A stretch of DNA of 64,000 bases, from NCBI GenBank assembly GCA_016617785.1, contig JADILM010000008.1, positions 1,302,001 to 1,366,000 on the forward strand. The letters are read 5' to 3'. Shown here piece by piece: positions 10,124-21,200 of the stretch. How positions within the stretch are numbered: position 1 is the stretch's first letter; each line of letters starts with the position of its first letter. The notes beneath the pieces are model-generated. The model was not told where the DNA came from, did not search any database, and saw only the letters and a list, made by a program, of their open reading frames with translations. Made by a program: the position numbers and the translations under genes. Source of the DNA: Sporobolomyces roseus. Taxonomy: Eukaryota > Basidiomycota > Microbotryomycetes > Sporidiobolales > Sporidiobolaceae.

Positions 10124-10994
10124 TGTGAGCGGGTCGACTTCCCGAGTCCTATGATTTAGTAGAGCTTTGAGTATTTTTGTATCGAAGCTTGAAATATCAT
10201 TGCGAGAGAAGTTGCGAAGAAGTATTTCTCTCGAGAAGTTTTTCTCGGCTGGTCTTTATCCGACAGATCGAGAAAATATCTCCAAGTCGTTTTGATCGGT
10301 CAAAGAACTTCCCTCCCCTTCAGCTGTATCCTCACATGTTGGGTAGCTAGAGAATGCTCCGACGATTCTGAGCACGATGCTGCCTAGAGCATCTCGCTAC
10401 AGTGAAGCGTTAACGAGTTATCGACGAAAGAAAGAGTTTTCCTCTTCTTCCCTTTCGAAGGAGATCTCCGTATGATCGTTCCCCGTTCTCCGTCTTCTCC
10501 TATCTCTATCCGTCCGTCAATGCGAGTGCACCTTGTGACTCCGACGCCGTCATTCCCCTTGTCCCATATGCCTTGTAGCCATCTTTAGATACTCTCTATC
10601 TTTTTCGTGTCTCTCTCCTCCCAGCTTAGACCAACTCCTTTGACTCTTTCTTGCTAGAATGTTCGATGACCATAGCTCACGTAGAACTATAAAGGAGGCG
10701 CTCAAGCGACTCCTCTCTTGCTTTTGGAATCATCACTTTTTACACTACACAACTTCTACTCAACCTTTCCTCTCTACCTTTGTGAGACCTCTCTTTCCCT
10801 CGACTCTCCCTGCACCCCACTCGGATCGACTCGACTACCTACCCCTTTCCAGGCGTACATCTGCCTTGGTTTCTCTCTAGAGTTGAAGTTCATCTTCAAG
10901 CTCAATTCCTCTGAATCGGTTTCTCCGTTCAGTTTTGCCCCAGACTCTTTCCCCTCACGTGTCGTTCACGTTTGAGTCGGTTCACTTGTTCACA
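10124..10994 (+). repeat. 3' LTR, 871 bp
   Basis: Same length and ends as the 5' LTR with three base differences, followed by the right CAAAC duplication. The TATA-like octamer at 10687 could drive outward transcription toward 11-12 kb. Confidence 0.95.
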
Positions 10995-10999
10995 CAAAC
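10995..10999 (+). repeat. target-site duplication (right copy)
   Basis: CAAAC, identical to 2903-2907. After it, the frame of the interrupted F-box-like gene resumes. Confidence 0.95.
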
Positions 11000-11085
11000 C
11001 TGGTATTTCAGAGGAATTCGTGAGGATGCAACGTGAGCGTAGGAGACTCGAGGCAGATCAGACGATACTGGGAGAAAAGGCTTGA

Positions 11086-12027
11086 TATCACCTCGGAAAG
11101 ACAATGGAAGGAGGTGAAACAGCTTGAAAGAAGGAGGAAGAGAAACGCTTGACAAAACGAGGACTTTTTCTGTTCTTACTACTCAGATCAGCTGTACTAT
11201 CGATCATAGGTAAGCCTCTACAATCTCTCCATCTTGTCTATCTCATTGTACTGATCACCTTGATCTGCGTCTCAGTTTGAAATCGATTCCTTAACGACGA
11301 CTTGCTCATCCGAAAAGCTCTCGGTTCTCCTTTGCCCCTTTTCCGATCGCTTTCGCGTCACGCTTCGTGTCCTCTGTCTTTTCTTGGACTCTGGAGTTGA
11401 GGTGGGAGAAGTCGAGATTGAGATAGGTTGATGAGGGAAGGAGTACGGAGCGAAAGCATTGAATAAGGGACAGTTCACTAGATCACTGGAGGATGCCAAC
11501 TTGAACGATTCAAGGTAACCCGGCTACCTCGAGCTTTACCTCGATATGGGCAAGAGTGGGTTGACTGAGGCGAGGTCCGCGGGACTCCTTCGGAGGTGAA
11601 AACGAGGACTGCTTTCTCCTTTCTCCTCTCTTCTCACACTTCCTCCCTCCCCCGATCTCTCTCCTCGTCAACTTACTCAAGCTCGCAGGAGCTGACTGGT
11701 TGATTGGTTTCGCGCTATCGTCGCTTCAAAAGTCAGGTTGGTTCTCTTCCCTCTTTTTCCCTCTCCCTCCGATTGTTCAGTCGCCCATCATCTCGCCATG
11801 ATCAGGTCACGTCGAGCTCCCCTACCTTGTCCTCCTCAGGCTCATCGGATCGACTCTCGCACCTCTACTTCTTCCGATTCTCCCCCTCGTCCCCTGTTTC
11901 TCCCTCCTTCCTCAACTCTCATCTTCCGCTCCTCACCCTCCTCGTGCACTCCGCCTTCATCACTCAGCCTTCGCTGCATTCCCCAGAATTGCTTTCCCTT
12001 CTTGCCGACTCCTCAGTTCAACTCAAC
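11086..12027. other. intergenic region with duplicated 5' flank
   Basis: No convincing gene. From about 11450 to 12027 the sequence matches, with substitutions, the reverse complement of 43016-43600, the flank of the minus-strand paralogue. Conserved blocks include the GGTAACCCGGCTACCTCGAG palindrome-like stretch at about 11515 and the CGAGGTCCGCG stretch at about 11570. This looks like a co-duplicated promoter and 5' leader. The frame upstream of 12028 stays open from 11704 but is Ser/Pro-rich, without family similarity. Confidence 0.7.
11450..12027 (+). repeat. duplicated promoter/leader, type A (copy at 43016-43600, inverted)
   Basis: The flank of the 12028 gene and of the 41874-43015 gene share long blocks, for example AACGAGGACTGCTTTCTCC near 11610 and the CTCGTCAACTTACTC run near 11665. 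The similarity continues into both coding regions, so the genes were duplicated with their regulatory DNA. Confidence 0.75.
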
Positions 12028-14266
12028 ATGTTCAACCGTCTCCCTCCGGAACTTGTTCGACAAATCGTCGAATCTACCGTGCCGTCAACCTATCATTCGT
12101 CGACTTATGGAGAGCGACAACGTCTACTTCGATGTCGCTGCCTTGTTCGCCGTCTCTTTCGAGATATCGCTCAATCACTCCTTCGCCAAGTCGTTGTAAT
12201 CCCGTTCGACAAAATCTCACATGCGCACTCAGTGATCGATGAGTTCACTGAACCGCCTCGTCAAATTGTCGCCATGGTGCCGACCCCCTATCAGCTTCTC
12301 GCCCTTGCCATCTCGAATGGCTCAATCATCAGAAACCTCACCATCAATGTCGGTCTTGGCCGGTTAACCACTCCTCTCCCCATCCAGCACTTTGTCGGTG
12401 CGCTGTCCTTCGCTCTTCTCCCATCGCATGAGCTGAGCGTCAGATCTGTTTTTTCAACTAGAACTTCGAACCCTCCGACTCTATAGCGAGTCGGATCTCC
12501 CAACGTCCTTATCTATGTCGCGCCTGTCACCTCAAAATTCAAACTTTTTTTTTTTCCCAACTTGCGCTTCACAACTTTCGTTTCCGTTTGCCATCGACAA
12601 GCAGGCGTCCAAAGAGCCAAGCCTAGTATCAGTATCTATCAGCGTCAGCTCTTCTGATGGAGGGTTGTTGCGACATGAGCACCGAAAAATGATTTCTTTG
12701 CGGGCAGCTCTGCTCAGTCTGGACAAGAGACTGAGCCTCATTCATAGCGCTAGCTGCACAAATCGAGCTCGACGAAACAGATGCTGCGTTCGAGAACTAT
12801 TCTGCTCACTGTTGTTCGATCGGAGCTCCGCTCTGTGCTTTTCTGCCTCTCGCTTTGCAAGGCTCACTCATCATTTGACATCCCAATATTGCTTCAACTT
12901 AGGGTCTATCTACTCCTCGCAGAGTAAGTAGGGGATTGTGAGGTGTCAGAGTGCGATCAAGTAGCTTTCCTTTGTCAGATCGAACAAAACTCGAGATCAA
13001 TCCTTCGCTGTGATTTGTCTCAATGTTTCGTCTCTAGTAGCGCATGACCGGGAGGGTCCAGTTCAATAACGACCGTAGTAAGGGCGTGGGCGCCTGAACG
13101 AAAAGATCGGAATCATGAAAAGTACGAAATGAGCTTTGAGGCGTCGAAAATGAGCGGAAAGGTGATGTTCCATTGAGGCCTTCCAACCTTCGCCGTATAT
13201 TACGCATACTTCTCTGAACCCTACACAGTCGTCTGCAGCGGTCTAAGGGCTTACCAAGCGGAAAAGCGAAAGCGGTGAAATAAGAGTCGAGAGAAAAGTC
13301 GCTCTATCTTGGGGTCCAGCAGCGATGACACGACAAGGAGCTCAGCTGTGTTAATATAGGACGTCTTAGGTGTGCCCCAGCCGGACGTACAAGCTTCTCT
13401 GAGCGAAAAGTTGCAGCGAAACTCGGGAAAAAATAAAAAAAAGTTCAAATCTTTTTGAGGTGCCGGGCGTGCGATACTTATCGCTTCCCCATCTACAAAG
13501 TCTCACTATCAACGATCCGGATCCATTGTGCTTTTTTAATCGCATCTTCACTCGTTCGAATTTCCCCTCGCTCCGAGTCTTTGCTCTCACTCATGCCGAT
13601 TCCGATTGCCTTCTCTCCATTCTCGGTCACTCGTCACCCCTCGCCTTTATCCAGTCTCTGGACGCCTTCTTCATCAACAACCTCCGCGATCCAGAAACGA
13701 TAATTGTACCCCTCCAAACCATTCTCTCATCAACTCTCGTAACCTGCAGCAGAATCGAAGACGCACTACAATGGGAGTCAACAGCACCAAAATCACTACA
13801 TCTTCGCTTATCGGGGATCTCGGATGAATCCGCCTTTCGCAAGCTAGCTACGAATATCGAGTCCTCCACTCAATCGCTTCTCACTTCGCTCTATCTCGAT
13901 GCATCGTGTTCGCCGAATATTGCAAGAACCGGTCAAGAAGATGAGCGATCTGAACTTCGAAGGTTAGTAGCTTGCTGTGATGCGCGTGGGGTGAAAGCTG
14001 TGTACGAGGAGGGACCAGCGAATTGGACGCTGGATCCCGTGATTTCGCCGGAATTCTGGAGAAGGCAGAGGGAGCGTGAGAGTTACAAGTGTACTGTAGT
14101 AGGAGACGTGAGTATCGGCCAGGTATTCAACGATCAGTCAGAGGAGAAACGAGTTGGGGCGAACGAAACGAATTGGGTCCGTTTGATAAAGCTCGCTTTC
14201 CCCCTTTCTACTCTACTCTTTTGCTTCTCTCTTTACCTTTTAGCTTCCCAGTGTAGGTTCCAATAG
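12028..14266 (+). pseudogene. F-box/LRR-like gene interrupted by a ~950-bp insertion
   Basis: Family member starting at 12028 with RLPPELVRQIVEST, then CLVRRLF..IAQSLLRQ. The shared phase-1 intron is 12398-12461 (donor GTGCGC, acceptor CTAG). Coding continues at 12462-12519 (E-L-R-T-L-R-L) and then stops resembling the family. It resumes at 13471 (YLSLPHLQSLTI) and runs to the typical end DPVISPEFWRRQRERE near 14075. Removing 12520-13470 joins ATG-TC to G-CGA-TAC in one frame, so that piece is an insertion. As it stands the frame ends at 12537 or soon after. The tail beyond RQRERE, to 14266, is longer and more hydrophobic than in relatives and may be read past a lost stop. Confidence 0.8.
12520..13470. 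mobile_element. candidate non-autonomous DNA element with imperfect terminal inverted repeats
   Basis: The two ends are inverted copies: left CACCTCAAAA-TTCAAAC followed by a T run and CCC, right (reverse complement) CACCTCAAAA-AGATTTGAAC followed by a T run and CCC, with similarity continuing for about 50-60 bases. The outermost bases (GCGCCTGT versus ACGCCCGG) also match partly. It sits in an F-box-like exon and its removal restores the frame. No transposase is visible (the longest frame, 12515-12931, is unlike any family I know), so it would be MITE-like. A target duplication is not clear; at most GCG is repeated. Confidence 0.6.
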
Positions 14267-14893
14267 TGTTCAGCAACTTACTTTGTGTCTTTCTTGAGTT
14301 GAATCGATTCGAGGAGCTTCAAGCTTGCGAAACTGTCTTGATTTGAGAATCGTCTTTCTTCGCACTCAGACGAGTCTACGCGTCTCGTGCTCGAGTAAAG
14401 GAAAGCTCCAAGGTCGATTCTGAGCGCCTAGAAGCTCGAGAGCGACACAGAAGATAAAATGTCGACTTGCGAACGAGCGAAACGATTCTCGCTTCTTTAC
14501 CTTTCACTTCATCATCATAGATTCAGCTCAAATCCTCGCAGTAAACTTCAGACTACCTCAAGAGAACATCAAGCTACTGACAAGACCTCTCACGCTTCTG
14601 CTCGTCAATTCGGATCGCTTCCCCTCTTCATCAAAGATCGCTTTCTCCTCCCTCAACAAGACCACTCACAAGGTCAGAGAGCATCTACAAGTACTCAGAG
14701 GTCAGTGAACAAGGACTAGGCGCTATACAGACAGTCTTCGAGTGAGTTGTTTGGCTCTCTTCTCCTTCATCTCAATCTCCCTATCTTCCCCTCTACAGAC
14801 TCACAGCTGACACCAGGCACTACTGGAATAGATCAGACATAATCCTCAGTCACTCCTCACTAACTCTCAGCTCCTCTCACCTTTCCTGCGACG
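14267..14893. other. intergenic region with duplicated 5' flank, type B
   Basis: Holds the 3' side of the broken gene and the 5' flank of the gene at 14894. The stretch 14459-14760 recurs at 45283-45540 (inverted) and, in part, at 41279-41530 (inverted). No gene is supported; the 86-codon frame at 14459 is not kept open in the other copies. Confidence 0.65.
14459..14760 (+). repeat. duplicated promoter/leader, type B (copies at 45283-45540 and 41279-41530)
   Basis: All three copies share GTCGACTTGCGAACGAG, AGATTCAGCTCAAA, CCTCACGCTTC-like and CCCCTCTTCATCAAA blocks in the same order. Two precede F-box-like genes (14894 and 45092) and one precedes the MYND gene. Confidence 0.75.
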
Positions 14894-16041
14894 ATGTCTT
14901 TTTCCTCACTTCCGACTGAACTCGTTCGCCAAATCATCGAATCTTCTGTACCCTCTACCTTCCATTCGACGACTTACCAAATACGAAAGCCGACTCTCCG
15001 CTCTCTCTGCCTCGTCTCTCGCCGATTCCGATCAATCGCGCAACCACTTCTCTTCCAAACCATCTTCGTCCGTTCGCCCGAAAAGCTCGCCATCGCGCTC
15101 TACAAAGCACGATCTGAGGGGTGGGACATGGGCATTCAAGAATTGGTGGTAGAAGATGGATACATATGTTGGCCTGCTACGAGTGCAGCTGAAGTGCTGT
15201 CGCTTCACGCAAAGAATCTTCGAAGTCTCGTGTTGTACTTTGGTCATCCTCAGTCTCACTTTGACGCATACGGCAAACACCTCGGCTCTAGTGAGTCTCA
15301 TCACGCTACCAGTCTACTCCTTCAGGACTCATGCGGATGACTGCTTTTGCTGCAGACCTCGAGACCCTTCGGCTCCATGATCGAGGTTTCGACAGCCCTA
15401 TTCCCTTCGCGTTCTCGAACTTGGTCAGCTTCACCATCGACGACAGGGCACTCAAAAAGGCTAGACGTTTGTTCGATCCTACTTATCTTCCGTCGCTTCG
15501 CCATCTCGCTTTACCGGACGTCGATGCCGAAATGGACCTTCAGACCCTGCGAATGTCGCGTCTGGCTGCTCTCCTCCCTCAACTTGACACTATCAGTCTC
15601 ACAGCTGCCCTCTACGAAATCTTGCCCGACTACCTCTTCCCGTTCATCTATCGCACGCTTTTCGATTTCAATGCCCGTGGCGGCTTGGCTAGACCTGGCT
15701 TAATGATTGAAGTAACGCACCTTCGAATCATCAACTTCAACGATACGACTTTCGCTTTCGAGGTGATCGGAACGATTCCAGAGTTGGTGACGAGCATCCG
15801 TGATCAGGATCCAATCAGGTTACGCTCGATCTACCTCGATCCCAGTCTCCGTGATCCCTCGTCTCTCTCTGAGGAGCTATCAGACCTCGCCGTCGATCTG
15901 TTGGAGGTATGTCAGGAGAAAGCAGTCGAGGTCATTTACGAGATTCAACCAGAAGCCACGATCGATCCCTGCATCTCGAACGAATTCTGCAAAAGGTCGA
16001 GGATGCGCAAGGAAGCTGAATCAAAGGGAGAACAGTCATGA
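14894..16041 (+). CDS. F-box/LRR-like protein, 360 aa (intact)
   Basis: Intact member of the local family. Exons 14894-15290 and 15356-16041 with a 65-nt phase-1 intron (GTGAGT...CTGACTGC...GCAG). The N-terminus SSLPTELVRQIIESSVPST and CLVSRRFRSIAQPLLFQ resembles an F-box helix pair. The middle carries leucine-rich stretches (LETLRLHD, YLPSLRHLALPD) and the C-terminus has the family block VIYE...IDPCISNEF. F-box proteins bring substrates to SCF ubiquitin ligases through Skp1; here that role is inferred from the fold-like pattern only. The closest relative by flank and sequence is the gene at 43952-45092. No transmembrane segment or signal peptide. Confidence 0.8.
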
Positions 16042-16509
16042 GCAGAGATGTAGAAGGAACACTTGTAACGCTTGTCGAGGGTTTTCATTTTGAAATGCGT
16101 TCACTGCAGTCGTTCTCGAAAGAGAAGCGAACGTGAGTGCGGCTCTTCCGTATCGAATCGAGCGCTTGCATTCTACAGCGAAGGATAGAGATGAGGAGAT
16201 AGAATTGAAAGCTCAAAGAAACGAGAAAAACGAAGAGGCAAAGCACGTCAATGAGAGAGGAGAGCAGAAGAGACAGAACTTGACGAAGAGGTATATACTA
16301 GGTAAAAGCGATGTTGGAGGTGGGAACAGAGTGGATGCTGAGTTTGCGAGAGGAGCTAAAAAGGTCAAAAAGGGTAAAGTGCGAAAAGGAGACTATTCTC
16401 GAATAGTTGAACCCGCTACTCTACTTCCAGCTGACTCACTACCTGTTGAGCGCGAGACATCCGAGTTTATAATTAGCGACGGATCACAGTATTTGATCAA
16501 GCGAAAGGT
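16042..16509. other. convergent intergenic region
   Basis: Between the ends of the F-box-like gene and the minus-strand RRM gene. A frame from 16133 stays open for 156 codons and runs into the RRM gene antisense; it is Lys/Glu-rich, with no recognisable family. I do not call it a gene. Confidence 0.5.
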
Positions 16510-17580
16510 TCAAAGCGTACCCGTTCTTCGATGGACGCCACCATTCGTTCCCCTCCCAATCCCTCTCGGTGTATCACCCGCAACGATACCTCCATGTCCC
16601 TGACTAAACGCCTCTGGACTCGCAGCACCATCCTCCCTCTCCCTCTCCCTCTGAGTCGCAAACGGATTACTAACCAATCCACTAGCAGTCATTTCCCTTC
16701 CCCCCATACTCGAATCTATCAAATCTTTCGCTGCTCTCCGATCCAAAGAATTCCTACCCCATGACGCAGTTCTCGAATGATGAGTTTGACCCCCAGAACC
16801 TTGTGAACCAGAAGCGACGGAAGCTAGAGTAGGAACAGTCCCTGAATTGGGGTTCGAGATTGAGCCGGAACCAGCGAGAGATCCTTTGCGAGAGTGTGAA
16901 CCGTGGTGTGCGAGTCCGGCGTTCGAGTGGGATCGAGGTCGGTTTTGAACGGCTTGGAGGATTTGAGGAACATCGTCTCCTGTGTAGGCTGTGATGGAGG
17001 GGTGGAGGCGGGTTGAGGTGGGTGGGAGGAGCGAAGGTGGAGGTGAGGTCAGGAGTGAGAGGAAGGCTCGTTTAGCTGAGGAAAAGGGAAGTTGAAGAAT
17101 AGTCAGTAAGACGTTCGCTTCCTTCGCTTTTATAGCTCTTCTTGCCTCTTGTCATCATGACTCTTCGCCAGCTTTCCTGACACAATCTATCATGTCCTCC
17201 CGCAAGTCCCCCCTTTCGGTCCTCGTGGTTCCGACCGAAATCGACGAATTCCGTCTTCTCGCACACCCTTCAGATAACTTGAAAGAGAGGTGTTGCTCAC
17301 CGACAGCAGCATCCCCGAAAACGATCCAAGCACTCGTATCATCTCTCCATTTAACCTTGAACCCACCTCGATCGTCCTCCCACTCTCTACACAAATCCAT
17401 CAAATCCTTCGTCTTCAGACTCGGGTCGAAATCGGACAAAAGGAGGATACGGGTTTGGTTCGCCGAGTTTGCGTAGGGAGAAGGAGCGTTTGCGGGGAGG
17501 AGGGAAGAGTGAGAGGTTGAGGGGAAGGAGGAGGATGAGGATTGAGAAAAAGAGGACTGGTGGGAGGGCTGGAACGACAT
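16510..17580 (-). CDS. RRM-like (R3HCC1/Thc1-type) RNA-binding protein, 281 aa
   Basis: Exons 17301-17580 and 16510-17075. The start is the ATG at 17580 (M-S-F-Q-P-S-H-Q). After a Ser-rich lead the domain reads RILLLSDFDPSLKTKDL...DDRGGFKVKW-DDTSAWIVFGDAAV and continues across the intron as AKRAFLSLL. This is the beta-alpha-beta pattern of the RRM found in R3HCC1-like proteins (KTKDL, FK-IKW-DDT-A-IVF). The tail is a low-complexity Ser/Gly/Arg region. The 225-nt intron is long for this genome, and the first exon stays open through much of it (to 17155), so intron retention giving a shorter protein is possible. Confidence 0.72.
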
Positions 17581-18257
17581 GTTGGGATAGTGTTGAAGGC
17601 GGAGTATGAGGGTAGGCGACTAAGGAAAGGGGAGGGAGAAGAAAGGGAAAGTTTGAGGTGGGGAGTAGAACGAGAGAACAGCGACAAGCGATCTAGAAGA
17701 GTCAAGGGTGTCAGTATATCACTCAGAGTGGTTTGTATTCTACTGTACTGTCCAATAGAGCTACGCGTTGAGGATGTGAAGAGATTCATTGATGAAGAAA
17801 GGGAATCGTAGCACACGACTCGCAAACAGGGAGAGAGAACGGGGCTTACCTATGAGCTTGTATACTATGTACTAGACAGTTCGATTGTATCCAGAGAAGC
17901 AGAAGCGAGTTTGAGGGGTGATAGGCAGAAGTTCAAGTTTGGCTTCTGACTTCATCGATTTTCGCACACCAGACAATTTTCGCAGTTGCAGCCAAAAGTG
18001 AATCCAGCCAGAGAAGCGTTCCAAAGTGTGAGAATGCAAAAGAAAAGGTACACAACAAGGTATTGGGTAAGGAAGCGAGCGGGAAGAAACTGCAAAGAAA
18101 TCCTGAGAAAGAGTGAAAACAGATAAGTTTCGTTCGTTCGTTTTTCGTATCCAAAGCGAACCTGCGCTTCGAATGTTGATCCATAGTGAGTCGTAGGGTG
18201 TCACAAAAGAGTGTCGTTTTCATAAGTTGGGTAGTGTCCGTAAGAGTGTAGAGTGTT
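17581..18257. other. intergenic region
   Basis: Promoter side of the RRM gene and 3' side of the RhoGEF gene (both minus strand). Several open frames overlap but none has a family signature or clean splice structure. C/T-rich on the minus strand near 17600-17700. Confidence 0.5.
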
Positions 18258-21200
18258 TCAGGAGTTGACGAAATATTGCATATTGATCGAATCCCTCCAT
18301 TGTCGAGCCTCCATCTTTCGCTTCCTCTTGACTTCTGGGTCATCAGGGTTTTTGATATTGAGATTCGTCGAGGATTGAGAGGAAGAGAGGTGGGTCGAAG
18401 GGGGTGAAGAAGGGGAAGCGGAGGGGTGTTGAAGGTAGAGGATCGCTTTGTTTCCTACTTTAACTCGGAGCACTGTACCACGAGTACCGTCTTACTATCA
18501 GTTCACCGTTAAGATAGAGATAGAGCAAGAGAGTTCGACGTACTATCTTCGTCCTTCCCGAATAAACTAACGGGTCCCTCGTTGTTCGCCGTCAAACTCC
18601 CCTTCCTCGCTCCTTCTACCGCACCACTGTTGAGCCTGACGACAGTGTAGAGTTCAACAGGAGAGTTTGGATCGGAATCTAGATGAGGTGGAGGTGCTTT
18701 GACGAGGATCAAGAGATCGGTACAAAGCAACACAATCTACTCAAACTCTTCGTTATCAGCTTGAATAATACCATGGGAGCAAAGAGAGAGGACTCACAAG
18801 TTCTTGAGTAGAAGTTTCAGTAAACAACGTATGCACCTCTTCTGACTCCCTCATCTCTGACTCATTCGGTGATCCATTCGTTCCCAATCTACTCCTCTGA
18901 GACCCATTCGCATAATACCCTCTATCATTAACGGGCAGCGGGTCCAAATGATTCGTCGAACGTTTCACACTCCTCGTCAAGACTAGTTTTCCGCTTCTCA
19001 GGAGAGTGCGATGGGGTTGAACCAGACTCGATTTGTAGCGATTGACGATCCGACCTTGCCACGCGAGGAGTTGTGCTCGTCCTTCTGTTTCGCGTTTCGA
19101 TTCGTTCAGTGTGGTAGCGACCAAGTCCATTTCGAGAACTGCAGAGGCGATTGTTGGGTGCGGTTCGAGAGGTGGAGAGGAGGAATCGAGGAATGCGGAG
19201 GAAGGAAGAAGAGAGTCGGAGGTTGGAGCGGGAGTACAGGCGAGGAGTGATTCGAGGAGTAGCCGGTAGCGAGGGATACGTTGGACCGGGAGGAGGAGGT
19301 AGGATTCGAGTGAGATTTGGGAGTGCGAAGGGTGGGCTCGACAACGCTGTGTGCAGATCGTACAACTCAGCTACTGTCAGATAGCCGCTTAGAGTGAAAG
19401 CCCTGCTCACCTTCATCCAACTCTTAATTCGTTTCTTCTGCGATTGACTCAAGTTCGAACCGATTTGAGAAGCGGCATCAAACATGGTCGAGGACGAGCT
19501 GGTTCCACTCGCAGTGCTTGGTCTTCCCGAGGTCGAAGATGCAGCCCAAGTTTGGATCTGAGCGAGAGAAGCGTCGAAACCGTTGACGTAGGCGGAATAG
19601 ATCTTGAGGAATGAACCGTGTTGACGGAACACTTCGCCGACTCGAGCAGCAACGATCGCCGAATCACCTCCAGCCCGTACGGCAGCGAGAAGGTCGGGAA
19701 GGAAGATCGTTCCATGGAAATCTCGAATCGCTTCCTGTAAAAGAGACAGACTCGAGTGAGCGGGAACCATCGACAAAGCAAAAGATAGACTGACAATGTT
19801 GCCAAAGACAGCTCGGCGTTCTGCGACAGGCAAGACAGGGTCCTTCCTTCCTCCGTTCGATGAAACCGTCTTAGCAGAACTAGCGACGTAGATCCCACAC
19901 AACTCTTCCAATCCCTTCAAGTAAGTTTGTTCCGTTTGCACAATCTCCTCGAGTACCGCTTTCCGTCGAACTGGATCATCCTTCGTCTTGATCGGTCCCG
20001 AGGAGGAAGTACTGCCGGGAAGAGGGGAGAAAGTTCCTCCAGGTAGAGGAGTCGCTCGTCCGCTCGATGAATCGTGCGAGTCTTCGTAGTACTCCGAGAG
20101 ACGAGAGGAAGAAGGACGAGGAGAGCGAGGAGTGAAAGGTCGACGGGTACTCTGAGCTCGACGCATATCGGGTGAATCGATTCGAGGAGGAGTTGGGGAG
20201 AGGGCGCCAAGGGATGGCGAGTGACGAAGAGGAGGAGTTGTCGAAGTGTCGAGAGCGATGTTCGGTAAAGAGAGATCTTCGGAGAGGTCATCGAGATCTC
20301 GCAAGTAAGCGAGAACCGACCGAAGAGCGACTTGATGATTTTGAGGAGTCGGACTCGGTAGTTGGCGAAGGGAGCCAGCGTCACTGGAAGTCTTGTAGGA
20401 GTCGAGCATCAAGAAGGATCTGCGCTTGTTATTGACTGGAGTGGGAGAATCGGTCCGGACAGAAAGAGCTTGAGGTACTGGAGGTCTCGAAGTCTTCTTT
20501 CGGAATGGTTTCCTCGATCCGAACAATCCTCCTGATTTCTCTTCGACTTGCGATTCTTCAGCTCGAGTCACCGGTGTCGAGAAAGTACGAGTTTCGGCTT
20601 CGAGCGCTCCAGGTCGTTTCGAATTCATCCTAGAACTCGAAACTTTCTTGAAGAGTCGACCCCAAGTCTTCTTCTCTCTGCCATTACCATTTACAGCGGG
20701 ACTACTCGTAGTAGAAGGAGGCTCTGTCGGCGGTGGAGGTGATCGAAGTGGAGAAGGGACGATAGTCGCTGGAGAGGGAAGAGGCGATTCATCTCGTTCA
20801 TTGATCGACCCGGGCGATAGTTCAGCGAAGGTGCTTTGTTGCGGAGGAGCAGATGCAGGGAAGTGACCGGGTTCGTGCGGCGAGAGATGTCGGAAGCTTG
20901 CAACAGTCGGACTATCAGCGAGACCTGGCGGGAGGGAGAGCGATCTGTTTGAAGATTCGTCGTCTGCACCACTTGGAGTCCTCGATCTTGAGGTAGGTAG
21001 ACTCTCACTGTGTAGTGGTAACGTAGGAGGAAGAGGCGAAACCACTCGTCGTTGATCGGATTGTTCTGGAGAATCGGTGAGATTGCCGATGAGGGGTCGA
21101 ACGAGGTTCTGAAACTGCCAATGGAGAGGGTTGCCTTCGACGAGAAGTGTTTCGAGCGAAGTGAGGCGAGAGAACCAGGAAGGGAGAGATCGAAGGCGGT

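Larger units (their letters stand above)
2908..10994 (+). mobile_element. Ty3/gypsy LTR retrotransposon, chromovirus type
   Basis: Complete 8,087-bp element bounded by two 871-bp LTRs (TG...CA) and a 5-bp CAAAC duplication. Internal order: primer-binding site, one long Gag-Pol frame with CCHC knuckle, aspartic protease, reverse transcriptase, RNase H, integrase and a C-terminal chromodomain, then a weak purine tract before the 3' LTR. The two LTRs differ at three positions only (3303/10519, 3667/10883, 3743/10959) and the polyprotein has no stop, so insertion looks recent and the copy may still be active. It sits in the last codons of an F-box-like gene, in the same orientation. Confidence 0.95.
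1867..11085 (+). pseudogene. F-box/LRR-like gene, frameshifted and split by the LTR retrotransposon
   Basis: Member of the local F-box-like family (substrate-recognition type proteins; the exact target is unknown). The ATG at 1867 starts LPPELIRQ, then the frame breaks at about 1902: relatives have CGCCAAATC, here CGCCAATC, one A short. The downstream frame continues with CLVSR..IAQPLLRQ. The family's phase-1 intron is present at 2254-2316. Coding runs to 2907, where the retrotransposon is inserted. Behind the element, 11000-11085 continues the same codon (C from 2907 plus CT) and gives the family C-terminus ISEEF..MQRERRRLE and a TGA stop. The parts are therefore 1867-2253, 2317-2907 and 11000-11085. 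Without the element's removal the frame ends within the LTR at 2912. Two independent lesions make this a pseudogene, unless the missing A is a sequencing error. Confidence 0.85.

Noticed and set aside
11704..12027. In-frame extension of the 12028 gene upstream
   Set aside because: Open for 108 codons but Ser/Pro/Leu-rich from C/T tracts. Family similarity starts only at the ATG at 12028, the position used by all relatives.
16133..16603. 156-codon plus-strand frame
   Set aside because: Lys/Glu-rich at first, then simply the antisense of the RRM gene's end. No motif, no intron pattern, no duplicate.
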